Origin: an uncultured Bacteroidota bacterium | GTDB lineage: Bacteria; Bacteroidota; Bacteroidia; Bacteroidales; VadinHA17 | Length of the DNA stretch: 5,585 nt | NCBI GenBank assembly: GCA_903865465.1 | Contig: CAIPJU010000264.1 | Coordinates: forward strand, 1-5,585 | Direction: 5' to 3' | Made by a program: the position numbers and the translations under genes | Shown: piece by piece, positions 1 to 5,585 of the stretch | How positions within the stretch are numbered: position 1 is the first letter of the stretch | Layout: every line of letters starts with the position of its first letter | Notes under the pieces: model-generated | Databases searched by the model: none | The model's input: only the letters and a program-made list of their open reading frames with translations | Told to the model about the DNA's origin: nothing

Positions 1-2
1 AC

Positions 3-1043
3 CAGTCCTTTCCTGAAAGAACTCCAGATCATCGTATCCTTGCCATTGCCGACTATGTTTGTTCGACCAATAAAAACAGTACCGTAGCTCTTATCACGAA
101 AGACATAAATCTTCGTATGAAGGCTAAGTCGCTGGGAATTATGGCGCAAGACTATGAAAATGACAAGGTTGCAAATATTGACGATCTTTATAAGGGAATA
201 AGAATCATCGAAGGTGTAAATCCTGAACTGATAAGCAAGCTCTACGAACTTCCCGACGGGGTGAGGGCATCTGATTTCAACCTTGATGAAAACATGAAGG
301 GTCACCAGTTCTTTATAATGAGGAATAATGGATCCAGCGCTCTGGCGCACCACAATCCCGCCACAAAAATACTGAACAGGGTCATAAAGCAGAATACCTA
401 CGGCATTGATCCGCGAAATGCCGAGCAGACTTTTGCAATAGAAGCCTTGTCAAATCCCGACATCCAGCTGGTATCCTTAACGGGGAAGGCAGGAACCGGA
501 AAGACTCTTCTTGCACTTGCTGCTGCACTTCAGCAGCACAAGCGATACAAACAGATCTTTCTTGCAAGGCCCATTGTCCCTCTGGCAAACCGTGATCTGG
601 GTTTTCTTCCCGGTGACGTAAAAGAAAAAATGGATCCCTATATGCAGCCTCTTTACGATAACCTTACTGTTATAAAACACAAATTCAGCCACCAGAGTCC
701 TGAATTTATGCGAATAAACGATATGGTTAAAGAGGAAAAACTTGTTATCACACCACTTGCATATATCCGGGGGAGAAGCCTCTCGAGTATTTTCTTTATT
801 GTGGATGAGGCCCAGAACCTCACCCCTCATGAAATAAAAACAATTATCACCAGGGCTGGCGAAGGGACAAAAATGGTCTTTACCGGCGATATAGAACAGA
901 TTGATTCACCATATCTCGACACTGCGTCAAACGGCCTGAGCTATCTATCTGATAAGATGAAAAACCAGGATATTTTTGCTCACGTAAACCTTGTCAAGGG
1001 AGAGAGAAGCTTCCTGGCAGAACTGGCAAGCCGTTTGTTGTAG
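3..1043 (+). CDS. PIN-PhoH family ATPase (YlaK/PhoH2-like), 5'-truncated by window edge
   Basis: This is a predicted cytoplasmic ATP-dependent RNA-acting protein: a PIN ribonuclease-type domain fused to a PhoH helicase-like P-loop ATPase. The frame is open from base 3 with no start, so the first in-frame ATG (117) is internal. The 38 codons before it encode the end of a PIN domain (DHRILAIADYV, then VALITKDINLRMKAKSLGI running across the ATG). Of 346 visible residues, 1 to about 55 are PIN, about 100-130 are linker, and about 133-346 are PhoH. Seen in the ATPase are a Walker A GKAGTGKT (161-168, bases 483-506), ARPIVPLANRDLGFLPGD (188-205), a Walker B FIVDEAQN (265-272), TGDIEQID (294-301) and KGERS near the end. 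Full family members are, from memory, around 430-460 residues, so roughly 90-110 are missing. Family members studied elsewhere couple RNA unwinding to cleavage; the substrate here is unknown. The family is very likely; the lone-domain PhoH of phoH-ybeY operons is less likely because of the PIN part. Confidence 0.93.
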   Translation, partial: QSFPERTPDHRILAIADYVCSTNKNSTVALITKDINLRMKAKSLGIMAQDYENDKVANIDDLYKGIRIIEGVNPELISKLYELPDGVRASDFNLDENMKGHQFFIMRNNGSSALAHHNPATKILNRVIKQNTYGIDPRNAEQTFAIEALSNPDIQLVSLTGKAGTGKTLLALAAALQQHKRYKQIFLARPIVPLANRDLGFLPGDVKEKMDPYMQPLYDNLTVIKHKFSHQSPEFMRINDMVKEEKLVITPLAYIRGRSLSSIFFIVDEAQNLTPHEIKTIITRAGEGTKMVFTGDIEQIDSPYLDTASNGLSYLSDKMKNQDIFAHVNLVKGERSFLAELASRLL

Positions 1044-1125
1044 CAGCTCAAAACTGGTGAAATATAAATATAATTGTTTAAGAAAAGTCATTCTACCAAC
1101 TTTTAAAGAGAATTTATGACAACAA
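1044..1125 (+). promoter_or_regulatory. AT-rich intergenic gap, possible promoter for the mtaB operon
   Basis: This is the only noncoding gap of note in the window. It is AT-rich, especially at 1060-1120. A TATAAT hexamer lies at 1069-1074; the same place gives TATAATTG (1069-1076), one mismatch from the Bacteroidota -7 consensus TAnnTTTG. No TTTG element is seen at the right distance upstream: the nearest, at 1034-1037, is too far away. No terminator-like hairpin with a T-run follows the phoH stop. AAAGAG at 1105-1110 is a weak purine-rich patch 5 nt before an ATG at 1116 and 15 nt before the ATG at 1126. The gap could drive mtaB or simply be read through from phoH. This is inference from position and composition. 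Confidence 0.25.
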
Positions 1126-2457
1126 ATGCCTGATTATGAAGGCATACCACTCATGATAAACGAAAGAAAAAAGATAGCATTCCACACCCTAGGCTGCAAG
1201 CTTAATTTTGCTGAGACTTCAACTATTTCAAGATCATTTTCAGAAGACAAGTTTGAAAGAGTACCTGCCAGCAGCAGGGCTGATATTTATGTTATCAACA
1301 CTTGCTCGGTAACCGATGCAGCGGATAAAAAGTGCAGGCAGGCCATAAGAAAATTTATGCATCTTTCACCCAGTGCCTTTATTGCAGTTGTCGGATGTTA
1401 TGCTCAGCTCAGGCCCCAGGAGATATCTTCAATCCCCGGAGTTGATCTTATTCTTGGCACAAATGAGAAATTCAGCCTCGCCGATTACCTCTCAGTTGCC
1501 GGAAAGAATGAAAGAGCAATTGTGCAATCGTGCGATCTTACAGACAATGATGGCTTTAACAACTCCTTTTCAGTAGGGGACAGAACCCGCTCCTTTCTTA
1601 AAGTACAGGACGGTTGTGACTACGGCTGTTCGTACTGCACCATTCCCATGGCAAGGGGAAACAGCAAAAATCCTTCAATAGCATTACTGAAGGAAGAGGC
1701 TGGGAAAATCGCTTCGAGGGGTGTTAAGGAGATTGTCCTTACAGGCGTAAATATTGGCGACTTCGGAAAAACCACAGGTGACTCTTTTGCAGGGCTCCTC
1801 AGTGAACTGGTAAAAACAGAAGGAATCGAAAGGTTCCGGATCTCATCAATCGAACCAAACCTTCTTACCAATGAGCTTATAAAACTGGCTGCAGAAAATG
1901 AAAAAGTACTTCCACATTTTCATATTCCGCTTCAGAGTGGCAGCGATAAGATACTCGGTCTGATGCGTAGAAGGTACAGAAGGGATGTATTTGCCGACAG
2001 GGTTTTAAAGGTAAAAGAACTGATTCCATCCGCAGGCATTGGCGCCGATGTTATCGTTGGCTTTCCCGGAGAATCTGAGACGGATTTCGATGACACTTTT
2101 TCTTTCCTTGAAAAGTTACCTCTCTCCTATCTCCATGTGTTTGGTTTTTCGGAACGGCCAGGAACTATCGCCGCAGAATTTGACGATAAAGTGCCTTTTT
2201 CAGTTAAAGAGCTGAGAAGTAAGAAACTCATTGCCATGTCAGAACAAAAGGGCAGGGAATTCAGGATTGCCAACATTGGTCTCACAACAAAAGTGCTTTT
2301 TGAGAACAGCCGCAACGAAGGAATGATCACAGGCTTTACAGCCAACTATATAAGAGTGGAATACCCATGGAACCCGAAGCTTGGAAGCCGTATTAAAACG
2401 GTTGAACTTAAAGGTATAGCTCCTTCAGGAAGGATGCAAATAAATTTAATCGACTGA
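1126..2457 (+). CDS. mtaB: tRNA t6A37 C2-methylthiotransferase MtaB
   Basis: Radical-SAM methylthiotransferase that adds a methylthio group to C2 of t6A at position 37 of ANN-decoding tRNAs (ms2t6A), acting in the cytoplasm with two iron-sulfur clusters. Residues 17 to about 120 form the UPF0004/MTTase domain with HTLGCKLNFAE and cluster cysteines C24, C60 (INTCSVT) and C91 (VGCYAQ). The radical-SAM core carries C164xxxC168xxC171 (QDGCDYGCSYCTIP), the family block HFHIPLQSGSDKILGLMRRRY (265-284 or so) and GADVIVGFPGE (307-316). A TRAM-like RNA-binding tail covers about 380-440. At 443 residues it is full length. HTLGCKLN and the early position of the cysteines favour MtaB over MiaB or RimO. 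The start is uncertain: ATG 1153 (residue 10) has GAAGG at 1138-1142, 10 nt upstream, and gives MINERKKIAFHTLGC, which looks more like family N-termini. The longest frame is given here. The stop touches the next start. Confidence 0.93.
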   Translation: MPDYEGIPLMINERKKIAFHTLGCKLNFAETSTISRSFSEDKFERVPASSRADIYVINTCSVTDAADKKCRQAIRKFMHLSPSAFIAVVGCYAQLRPQEISSIPGVDLILGTNEKFSLADYLSVAGKNERAIVQSCDLTDNDGFNNSFSVGDRTRSFLKVQDGCDYGCSYCTIPMARGNSKNPSIALLKEEAGKIASRGVKEIVLTGVNIGDFGKTTGDSFAGLLSELVKTEGIERFRISSIEPNLLTNELIKLAAENEKVLPHFHIPLQSGSDKILGLMRRRYRRDVFADRVLKVKELIPSAGIGADVIVGFPGESETDFDDTFSFLEKLPLSYLHVFGFSERPGTIAAEFDDKVPFSVKELRSKKLIAMSEQKGREFRIANIGLTTKVLFENSRNEGMITGFTANYIRVEYPWNPKLGSRIKTVELKGIAPSGRMQINLID

Positions 2458-3258
2458 ATGATGACCGATCTTAAGAACATCTGTGTGGAGATTGAAGCAG
2501 CCGCTCACGAGGCAGCTATTTTTATCCTGCATGAAGCTGAAAACTACGATAGCAGAATGACCGAAACCAAAGGGCTTAATAATTTTGTAAGCTATGTTGA
2601 TAAAGGTTCAGAGAAGATGCTTGTCGAACGGTTGAGCAAAATTATCCCCGAAGCGGGATTCATTACCGAAGAGGGTACAATTGAGAAAAAAGGAGAACGG
2701 TATTGCTGGGTCATTGATCCTCTCGATGGCACCACAAATTTCCTTCATGGTCTGCCGCCATATTCAATAAGCATTGGACTTATGGAGTATGATGACGTTA
2801 TTGCCGGAGTTGTTCATGATGTCAGGGGCAGAGAAACCTTTACGGCATGGAAAAACGGAGGTGCCTGGCTTAACGGAAAACCAATACATGTATCAAAGGC
2901 TCCAACTATTGGTGACAGCCTCATCGCTACCGGCTTTCCCTATTACGACTTCGACAGGATGGAACAGTATATGCAGGCTTTATCTTTTTTTTGCAGGAAT
3001 ACACACGGGATAAGGCGATTTGGTTCGGCTGCGATCGACCTGGCGTATGTGGCATGCGGAAGAGTCGAGGTGTTTTATGAATATGGACTTCACCCCTGGG
3101 ACATAGCTGCCGGCATCATTCTGGTAAGGGAAGCAGGCGGGCGTTTCAGCGATTTCAACGGGGCAGAGGAAAACCTGTCGGGTGATGAGGTTATTGCATC
3201 CAATAGCCTGGTATACAGGGAAGTGGTTGATGTCATTAACAGGTACATGAATATATAA
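2458..3258 (+). CDS. inositol monophosphatase (SuhB) family phosphatase
   Basis: Mg2+-dependent, lithium-sensitive-type sugar or inositol phosphate phosphatase, cytoplasmic. The 266-residue length matches the family. Metal and substrate motifs are all present: VSYVDKGSE (D48), FITEEG (E71/E72), WVIDPLDGTTNF (84-95, with D87 and D90), FGSAAIDLAYVACGR (188-202) and HPWDIAAG (212-219, with D215). No key residue is missing, so it should be active. The true substrate cannot be read from the sequence: myo-inositol-1-phosphate is the family default, but relatives act on histidinol phosphate or fructose-1,6-bisphosphate, and E. coli SuhB also has a role in rRNA transcription. The mtaB stop TGA (2455-2457) is followed immediately by ATG ATG, so either ATG 2458 or 2461 may be used; no Shine-Dalgarno is evident, and translational coupling to mtaB is likely. 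A run of eight Ts (2985-2992) lies inside the gene, with the frame intact. Confidence 0.92.
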   Translation: MMTDLKNICVEIEAAAHEAAIFILHEAENYDSRMTETKGLNNFVSYVDKGSEKMLVERLSKIIPEAGFITEEGTIEKKGERYCWVIDPLDGTTNFLHGLPPYSISIGLMEYDDVIAGVVHDVRGRETFTAWKNGGAWLNGKPIHVSKAPTIGDSLIATGFPYYDFDRMEQYMQALSFFCRNTHGIRRFGSAAIDLAYVACGRVEVFYEYGLHPWDIAAGIILVREAGGRFSDFNGAEENLSGDEVIASNSLVYREVVDVINRYMNI

Positions 3259-3271
3259 TTCTGAATAAAAC

Positions 3272-4156
3272 ATGCAATTAACAGGCTACATTCTATTTCG
3301 CGTTTTCACCTGGATCCTTACTCTCCTTCCACTTTCAGTGCTTTATGTATTATCTGATTTCCTGTATCTTATCCTCTATTATTTTCCTTCGTACAGAAGG
3401 AGTGTCGTGGCAATGAATCTCAGGAATTCTTTCCCCGAAAAAACTGAGGAGGAGCTAAAACTTATCGCGAAGAAGTTTTATCATCATCTGGCCGATCTGT
3501 TCATTGAATTTCTCAAACTTACCCAAATGTCGGAAAAGGAACAGAATAAAAGGATGACGTTCACCAATCTGGAAGCCTTTGACAAATTCTATGACGAGGG
3601 AAGGGATATTGCAGCTATTGTTGGCCACTACAACAACTGGGAGTGGACCAATATTATGCAAAAACACATTAAATATCAGCTTGTACCAATTTACAAACCA
3701 CTTGAAAATAAATATTTCGATAACTATGTAAAAAAACTTCGGGCCAAGCATGGAGCCATTCTGGCGCCAATGTCGGGAATAGTCAGGGATATCATAAAGT
3801 TCAGAAAAGAAAAAATACGTATAATACCTGGTTTTATATCAGATCAGACACCTGCGAAACATGATATAAATTACTGGACCACCTTTTTAAATCAGGATAC
3901 TCCCGTATTCACCGGAGCTGAGAAAATCGCCATAAAATATGATATGGCAATTATTTTCATGAACCTTCAAAAAGTGAAAAGAGGATATTACAACCTCACT
4001 ATAGAAACTTTATTTGAACATACTGCAGGCTTGTCAGAACACGTTATTACTGAGGCGCATGTACGGCGGCTTGAACAGTTAATTACAGAAAAACCGGAAT
4101 TCTGGCTCTGGAGCCATAAAAGATGGAAACATAAAAAACCTGCAGGAAATGCATAA
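3272..4156 (+). CDS. LpxL/HtrB-like lipid A acyltransferase
   Basis: Predicted inner-membrane acyltransferase of the lysophospholipid/lipid A secondary acyltransferase family, expected to move an acyl chain onto a lipid A precursor on the cytoplasmic face. Residues 5 to about 37 are hydrophobic and probably anchor the protein. The catalytic HX4E motif is seen in GHYNNWEW (H119, E124; bases 3626-3643). Further family marks are SDQTP (190-194), a G-rich block with TGAEKIAIKYDMAIIF (214-229) and the C-terminal EFWLWSHKRWKHKK (276-289). The 294-residue length is close to LpxL (about 300). The start follows suhB after 13 nt (ttctgaataaaac) without a Shine-Dalgarno, as is common in Bacteroidota. 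The acidic catalytic residue is Glu rather than the Asp of many proteobacterial LpxL proteins. Acyl chain and position are not predictable, and an acceptor other than lipid A (for instance an aminolipid) cannot be excluded. The next gene overlaps its 3' end. Confidence 0.88.
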   Translation: MQLTGYILFRVFTWILTLLPLSVLYVLSDFLYLILYYFPSYRRSVVAMNLRNSFPEKTEEELKLIAKKFYHHLADLFIEFLKLTQMSEKEQNKRMTFTNLEAFDKFYDEGRDIAAIVGHYNNWEWTNIMQKHIKYQLVPIYKPLENKYFDNYVKKLRAKHGAILAPMSGIVRDIIKFRKEKIRIIPGFISDQTPAKHDINYWTTFLNQDTPVFTGAEKIAIKYDMAIIFMNLQKVKRGYYNLTIETLFEHTAGLSEHVITEAHVRRLEQLITEKPEFWLWSHKRWKHKKPAGNA

Positions 4157-5177
4157 GACAGCTGTAGTAATACTAAACTGGAACGGACTTGGATATCTTC
4201 AGAAATTTCTTCCCGGGGTAATCAAACATACAGCTGACCATGAAACATTAATCTGTATCGCCGATAATGGTTCCACCGACGGATCGGCAGATTGGATCGA
4301 ATTGAACCATCCGGATGTCAAAGTGATCAGGCTCGGGAAAAACAATGGCTTTGCCGGCGGTTACAATCTCGCCCTGGAACAAATTGAAGCCGGATATTAT
4401 GTCTTTCTGAATTCTGATATTGAAGTTACCGATGGCTGGCTCAAGCCACTGGTCAGATTTATGGACGAGAATCCCGATGCTGCCTCCTGCCAGCCTAAGA
4501 TTTTGTCATTCAACAACAAAGAGTATTTTGAACACGCAGGCGCAGGTGGCTGTTTTATTGACAAATATGGTTATCCCTTTTGCCGCGGCAGGATTTTTAC
4601 AAAATTTGAGAAAGATAAGGGTCAATATGATTCAGGAACAGATGTGTTCTGGTCGAGTGGAGCGTGTATGATAGCCAGGAATGAGGCATGGAAAAAATGT
4701 GGCGGCTTCGACGAAGATTTTTTTGCACATATGGAGGAGATTGATCTCTGCTGGCGCTTTCATAAGGCAGGATACAGAGTTTGTTACCTTCCATCTTCTG
4801 TAGTATATCATGTTGGAGGAGGCACTCTCCCCTATACTTCTCCTTTCAAGACCTATCTGAATTTCAGGAACAGCCTCTTCCTGCTCCACAAAAATCTTCC
4901 CGACAGGAAGTTCCACAGGCTTATTCTCATAAGAAAAATACTTGACGGTATTGCCGGTATCTTCTTCATGGCCCAGGGAAACTTCAGCAGTACCCTTGCT
5001 GTATTAAAAGCACATCGTGATTACTATAAAAGCCTTAAGAAACTGAAATTAAAACGGCAGTTAGTTAAAAAACTTGGTGAAAAAGATTTTAATGCCCCTG
5101 TTCTGAACAAGAGTATTGTATTTGAGTTTTATATCAGAGGCAATAAAACTTATTCAAGCCTGAAACTGGTAAACTGA
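4149..5177 (+). CDS. family 2 glycosyltransferase (GT-A fold, rhamnosyltransferase-like)
   Basis: Predicted inverting GT2 glycosyltransferase using a nucleotide sugar, likely working at the cytoplasmic membrane face on a cell-envelope glycan or lipid. Motifs in order: AVVILNWNG (5-13), ADNGSTDGS (38-46, nucleotide binding), KNNGFAGGYNLAL (64-76), YYVFLNSDIEV (83-93, metal-binding NSD in place of DxD), FWSSGACMIARNEAW (167-181), GGFDEDFFAHMEEIDLCWR (185-203, catalytic-base region) and VVYHVGGGT (218-226). This pattern fits the COG1216 group that includes rhamnosyltransferases; the sugar and acceptor are unknown. The C-terminal 100 residues hold a mildly hydrophobic patch (about 258-285) followed by a Lys-rich stretch (295-312), which suggests membrane association. 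Eight cysteines are spread through the protein, with no metal-site spacing. The start ATG overlaps the acyltransferase stop by 8 nt; AGGA (4144-4147) sits only 1 nt before it, too close for a normal ribosome site, so coupling is more likely. The start is supported by the usual MxKTAVVILNWNG N-terminus. Confidence 0.92.
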   Translation: MHKTAVVILNWNGLGYLQKFLPGVIKHTADHETLICIADNGSTDGSADWIELNHPDVKVIRLGKNNGFAGGYNLALEQIEAGYYVFLNSDIEVTDGWLKPLVRFMDENPDAASCQPKILSFNNKEYFEHAGAGGCFIDKYGYPFCRGRIFTKFEKDKGQYDSGTDVFWSSGACMIARNEAWKKCGGFDEDFFAHMEEIDLCWRFHKAGYRVCYLPSSVVYHVGGGTLPYTSPFKTYLNFRNSLFLLHKNLPDRKFHRLILIRKILDGIAGIFFMAQGNFSSTLAVLKAHRDYYKSLKKLKLKRQLVKKLGEKDFNAPVLNKSIVFEFYIRGNKTYSSLKLVN

Positions 5178-5182
5178 TTAAC

Positions 5183-5585
5183 ATGAAAAAAGAAATGGCT
5201 ATTTTCTTCCTTATAGTACTGACAATCTATTCTCTGGCTAATATTTACATATTCTTCAAAGGATATAATGCGCTGCCTCTCCTGAAAGGCAACAGGGTTC
5301 TGTATTCCATAACGTTTTTTGTCCTTGCTGCCCTTTTCATAGCAGCTAAAATCATTGAGGCGAGGCACTCCTCGCTTATCACCGATATTCTCAACATTAT
5401 CGGTGGATTCTGGCTTGCATTTATGCTGTATGGATTTTTCTTATTCCTCTTATCGGATATTGTGCTGCTTGTCTTAAAAGTTTTCCGGCTTATTAGCCCT
5501 GAATCTATTCTGTCTTTCAGGAAATGGTCATTTTTCACAACCATAACTTTATCTGTTCTGCTCATAACGGGAGGATTTATCAACG
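5183..5585 (+). CDS. multi-pass membrane protein, probable N-terminus of a membrane-anchored metallophosphoesterase, 3'-truncated
   Basis: The frame is open from ATG 5183 to the window end: 134 whole codons without a stop. It starts 5 nt after the glycosyltransferase stop. The translation begins MKKEMAIFFLIVL and is strongly hydrophobic, with likely membrane segments at about 5-25, 39-57, 70-98 (possibly two) and 117-134. Short basic or polar loops lie between (for instance KGNR 35-38, EARH 59-62 and SFRKW 111-115). The block GGFWLAFMLYGFFLFLLSDIV (74-93) and the overall spacing resemble the membrane domain that precedes a calcineurin-like phosphoesterase domain in Bacteroidota proteins, but the metal-binding motifs (DxH, GDxxD, GNHE) would lie beyond the edge. 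The product is therefore an inference from pattern and not proven; another membrane protein is possible. Being in step with the gene before it, with no terminator between, it is probably the next gene of the same operon. Confidence 0.72.
   Translation, partial: MKKEMAIFFLIVLTIYSLANIYIFFKGYNALPLLKGNRVLYSITFFVLAALFIAAKIIEARHSSLITDILNIIGGFWLAFMLYGFFLFLLSDIVLLVLKVFRLISPESILSFRKWSFFTTITLSVLLITGGFIN

Noticed and set aside
477..830. Antisense open frame of 117 codons within the PhoH ATPase gene
   Set aside because: It lies opposite the Walker A and B region of a clear gene, and its translation has no recognisable motif or plausible start context.
1069..1076. TATAAT / TATAATTG as a firm promoter
   Set aside because: There is no matching upstream element at the right spacing, and such hexamers are common in AT-rich gaps; it is kept only as a low-confidence regulatory region.
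1044..1125. Rho-independent terminator after phoH
   Set aside because: No GC-rich stem followed by a T-run is present; the only complementary bits (TGGT near 1055 and ACCA near 1096) are short and far apart.
2980..3273. Antisense open frame of 97 codons over the 3' end of the SuhB-family gene
   Set aside because: It is a shadow of a gene with intact catalytic motifs; it shows no motif of its own.
3455..3751. Antisense open frame of 98 codons in the acyltransferase gene
   Set aside because: It sits opposite the HX4E motif region. Its hydrophobic look (FIFLFLFR-like runs) comes from the Lys/Glu-rich sense strand.
5245..5583. Antisense open frame of 112 codons at the right edge
   Set aside because: The + strand frame over the same bases continues the operon, starts 5 nt after the previous stop and has a coherent membrane-protein pattern; the antisense translation has none.
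1..5585. CRISPR array, insertion sequence, tRNA/rRNA gene, phage or defence system
   Set aside because: No repeat-spacer pattern, terminal inverted repeats, transposase motif or RNA gene was seen; nearly every base lies in a recognisable co-directional housekeeping or envelope gene.

Overview
The window reads as a housekeeping and envelope stretch from a Gram-negative bacterium, most likely of the phylum Bacteroidota (probably a Bacteroidales relative). The reasons are the gene set (a PIN-PhoH ATPase, an MtaB with the N-terminal sequence HTLGCKLNFAETST, and an LpxL-type acyltransferase with GHYNNWEW next to a family 2 glycosyltransferase), the scarcity of Shine-Dalgarno sequences, and a moderate base composition. 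The phylum assignment is recognition by eye, not a database result.

Layout: six genes, all on the + strand, filling almost the whole window. (1) 3-1043 is the 3' part of a PIN-PhoH ATPase gene cut by the left edge; its reading frame continues upstream of the first visible ATG. (2) After an 82-nt AT-rich gap, the only noncoding stretch of any size, 1126-2457 encodes a radical-SAM tRNA methylthiotransferase (MtaB). (3) 2458-3258 encodes an inositol monophosphatase (SuhB) family enzyme and begins directly at the mtaB stop. (4) 3272-4156 encodes an LpxL/HtrB-like acyltransferase. (5) 4149-5177 encodes a family 2 glycosyltransferase that overlaps the acyltransferase by 8 nt. (6) 5183 to the right edge is the start of a membrane protein whose pattern resembles the multi-pass N-terminus of membrane-anchored metallophosphoesterases; it is cut before any catalytic motif.

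Genes 2-6 are separated by -8 to +13 nt and have no visible terminator between them, so they are probably one transcription unit. Its front is tRNA modification (ms2t6A37), followed by a small phosphatase and then envelope work: acylation of a lipid A-like acceptor, sugar transfer, and possibly a membrane phosphoesterase. phoH may lie in the same unit or in the one before.

I found no mobile element, CRISPR array, RNA gene, toxin-antitoxin pair or defence system, and no convincing new system. The points worth a second look are modest: the acyltransferase-glycosyltransferase-membrane protein trio, the tight stop/start junctions, start-site ambiguity in mtaB, and the two genes cut by the window edges.
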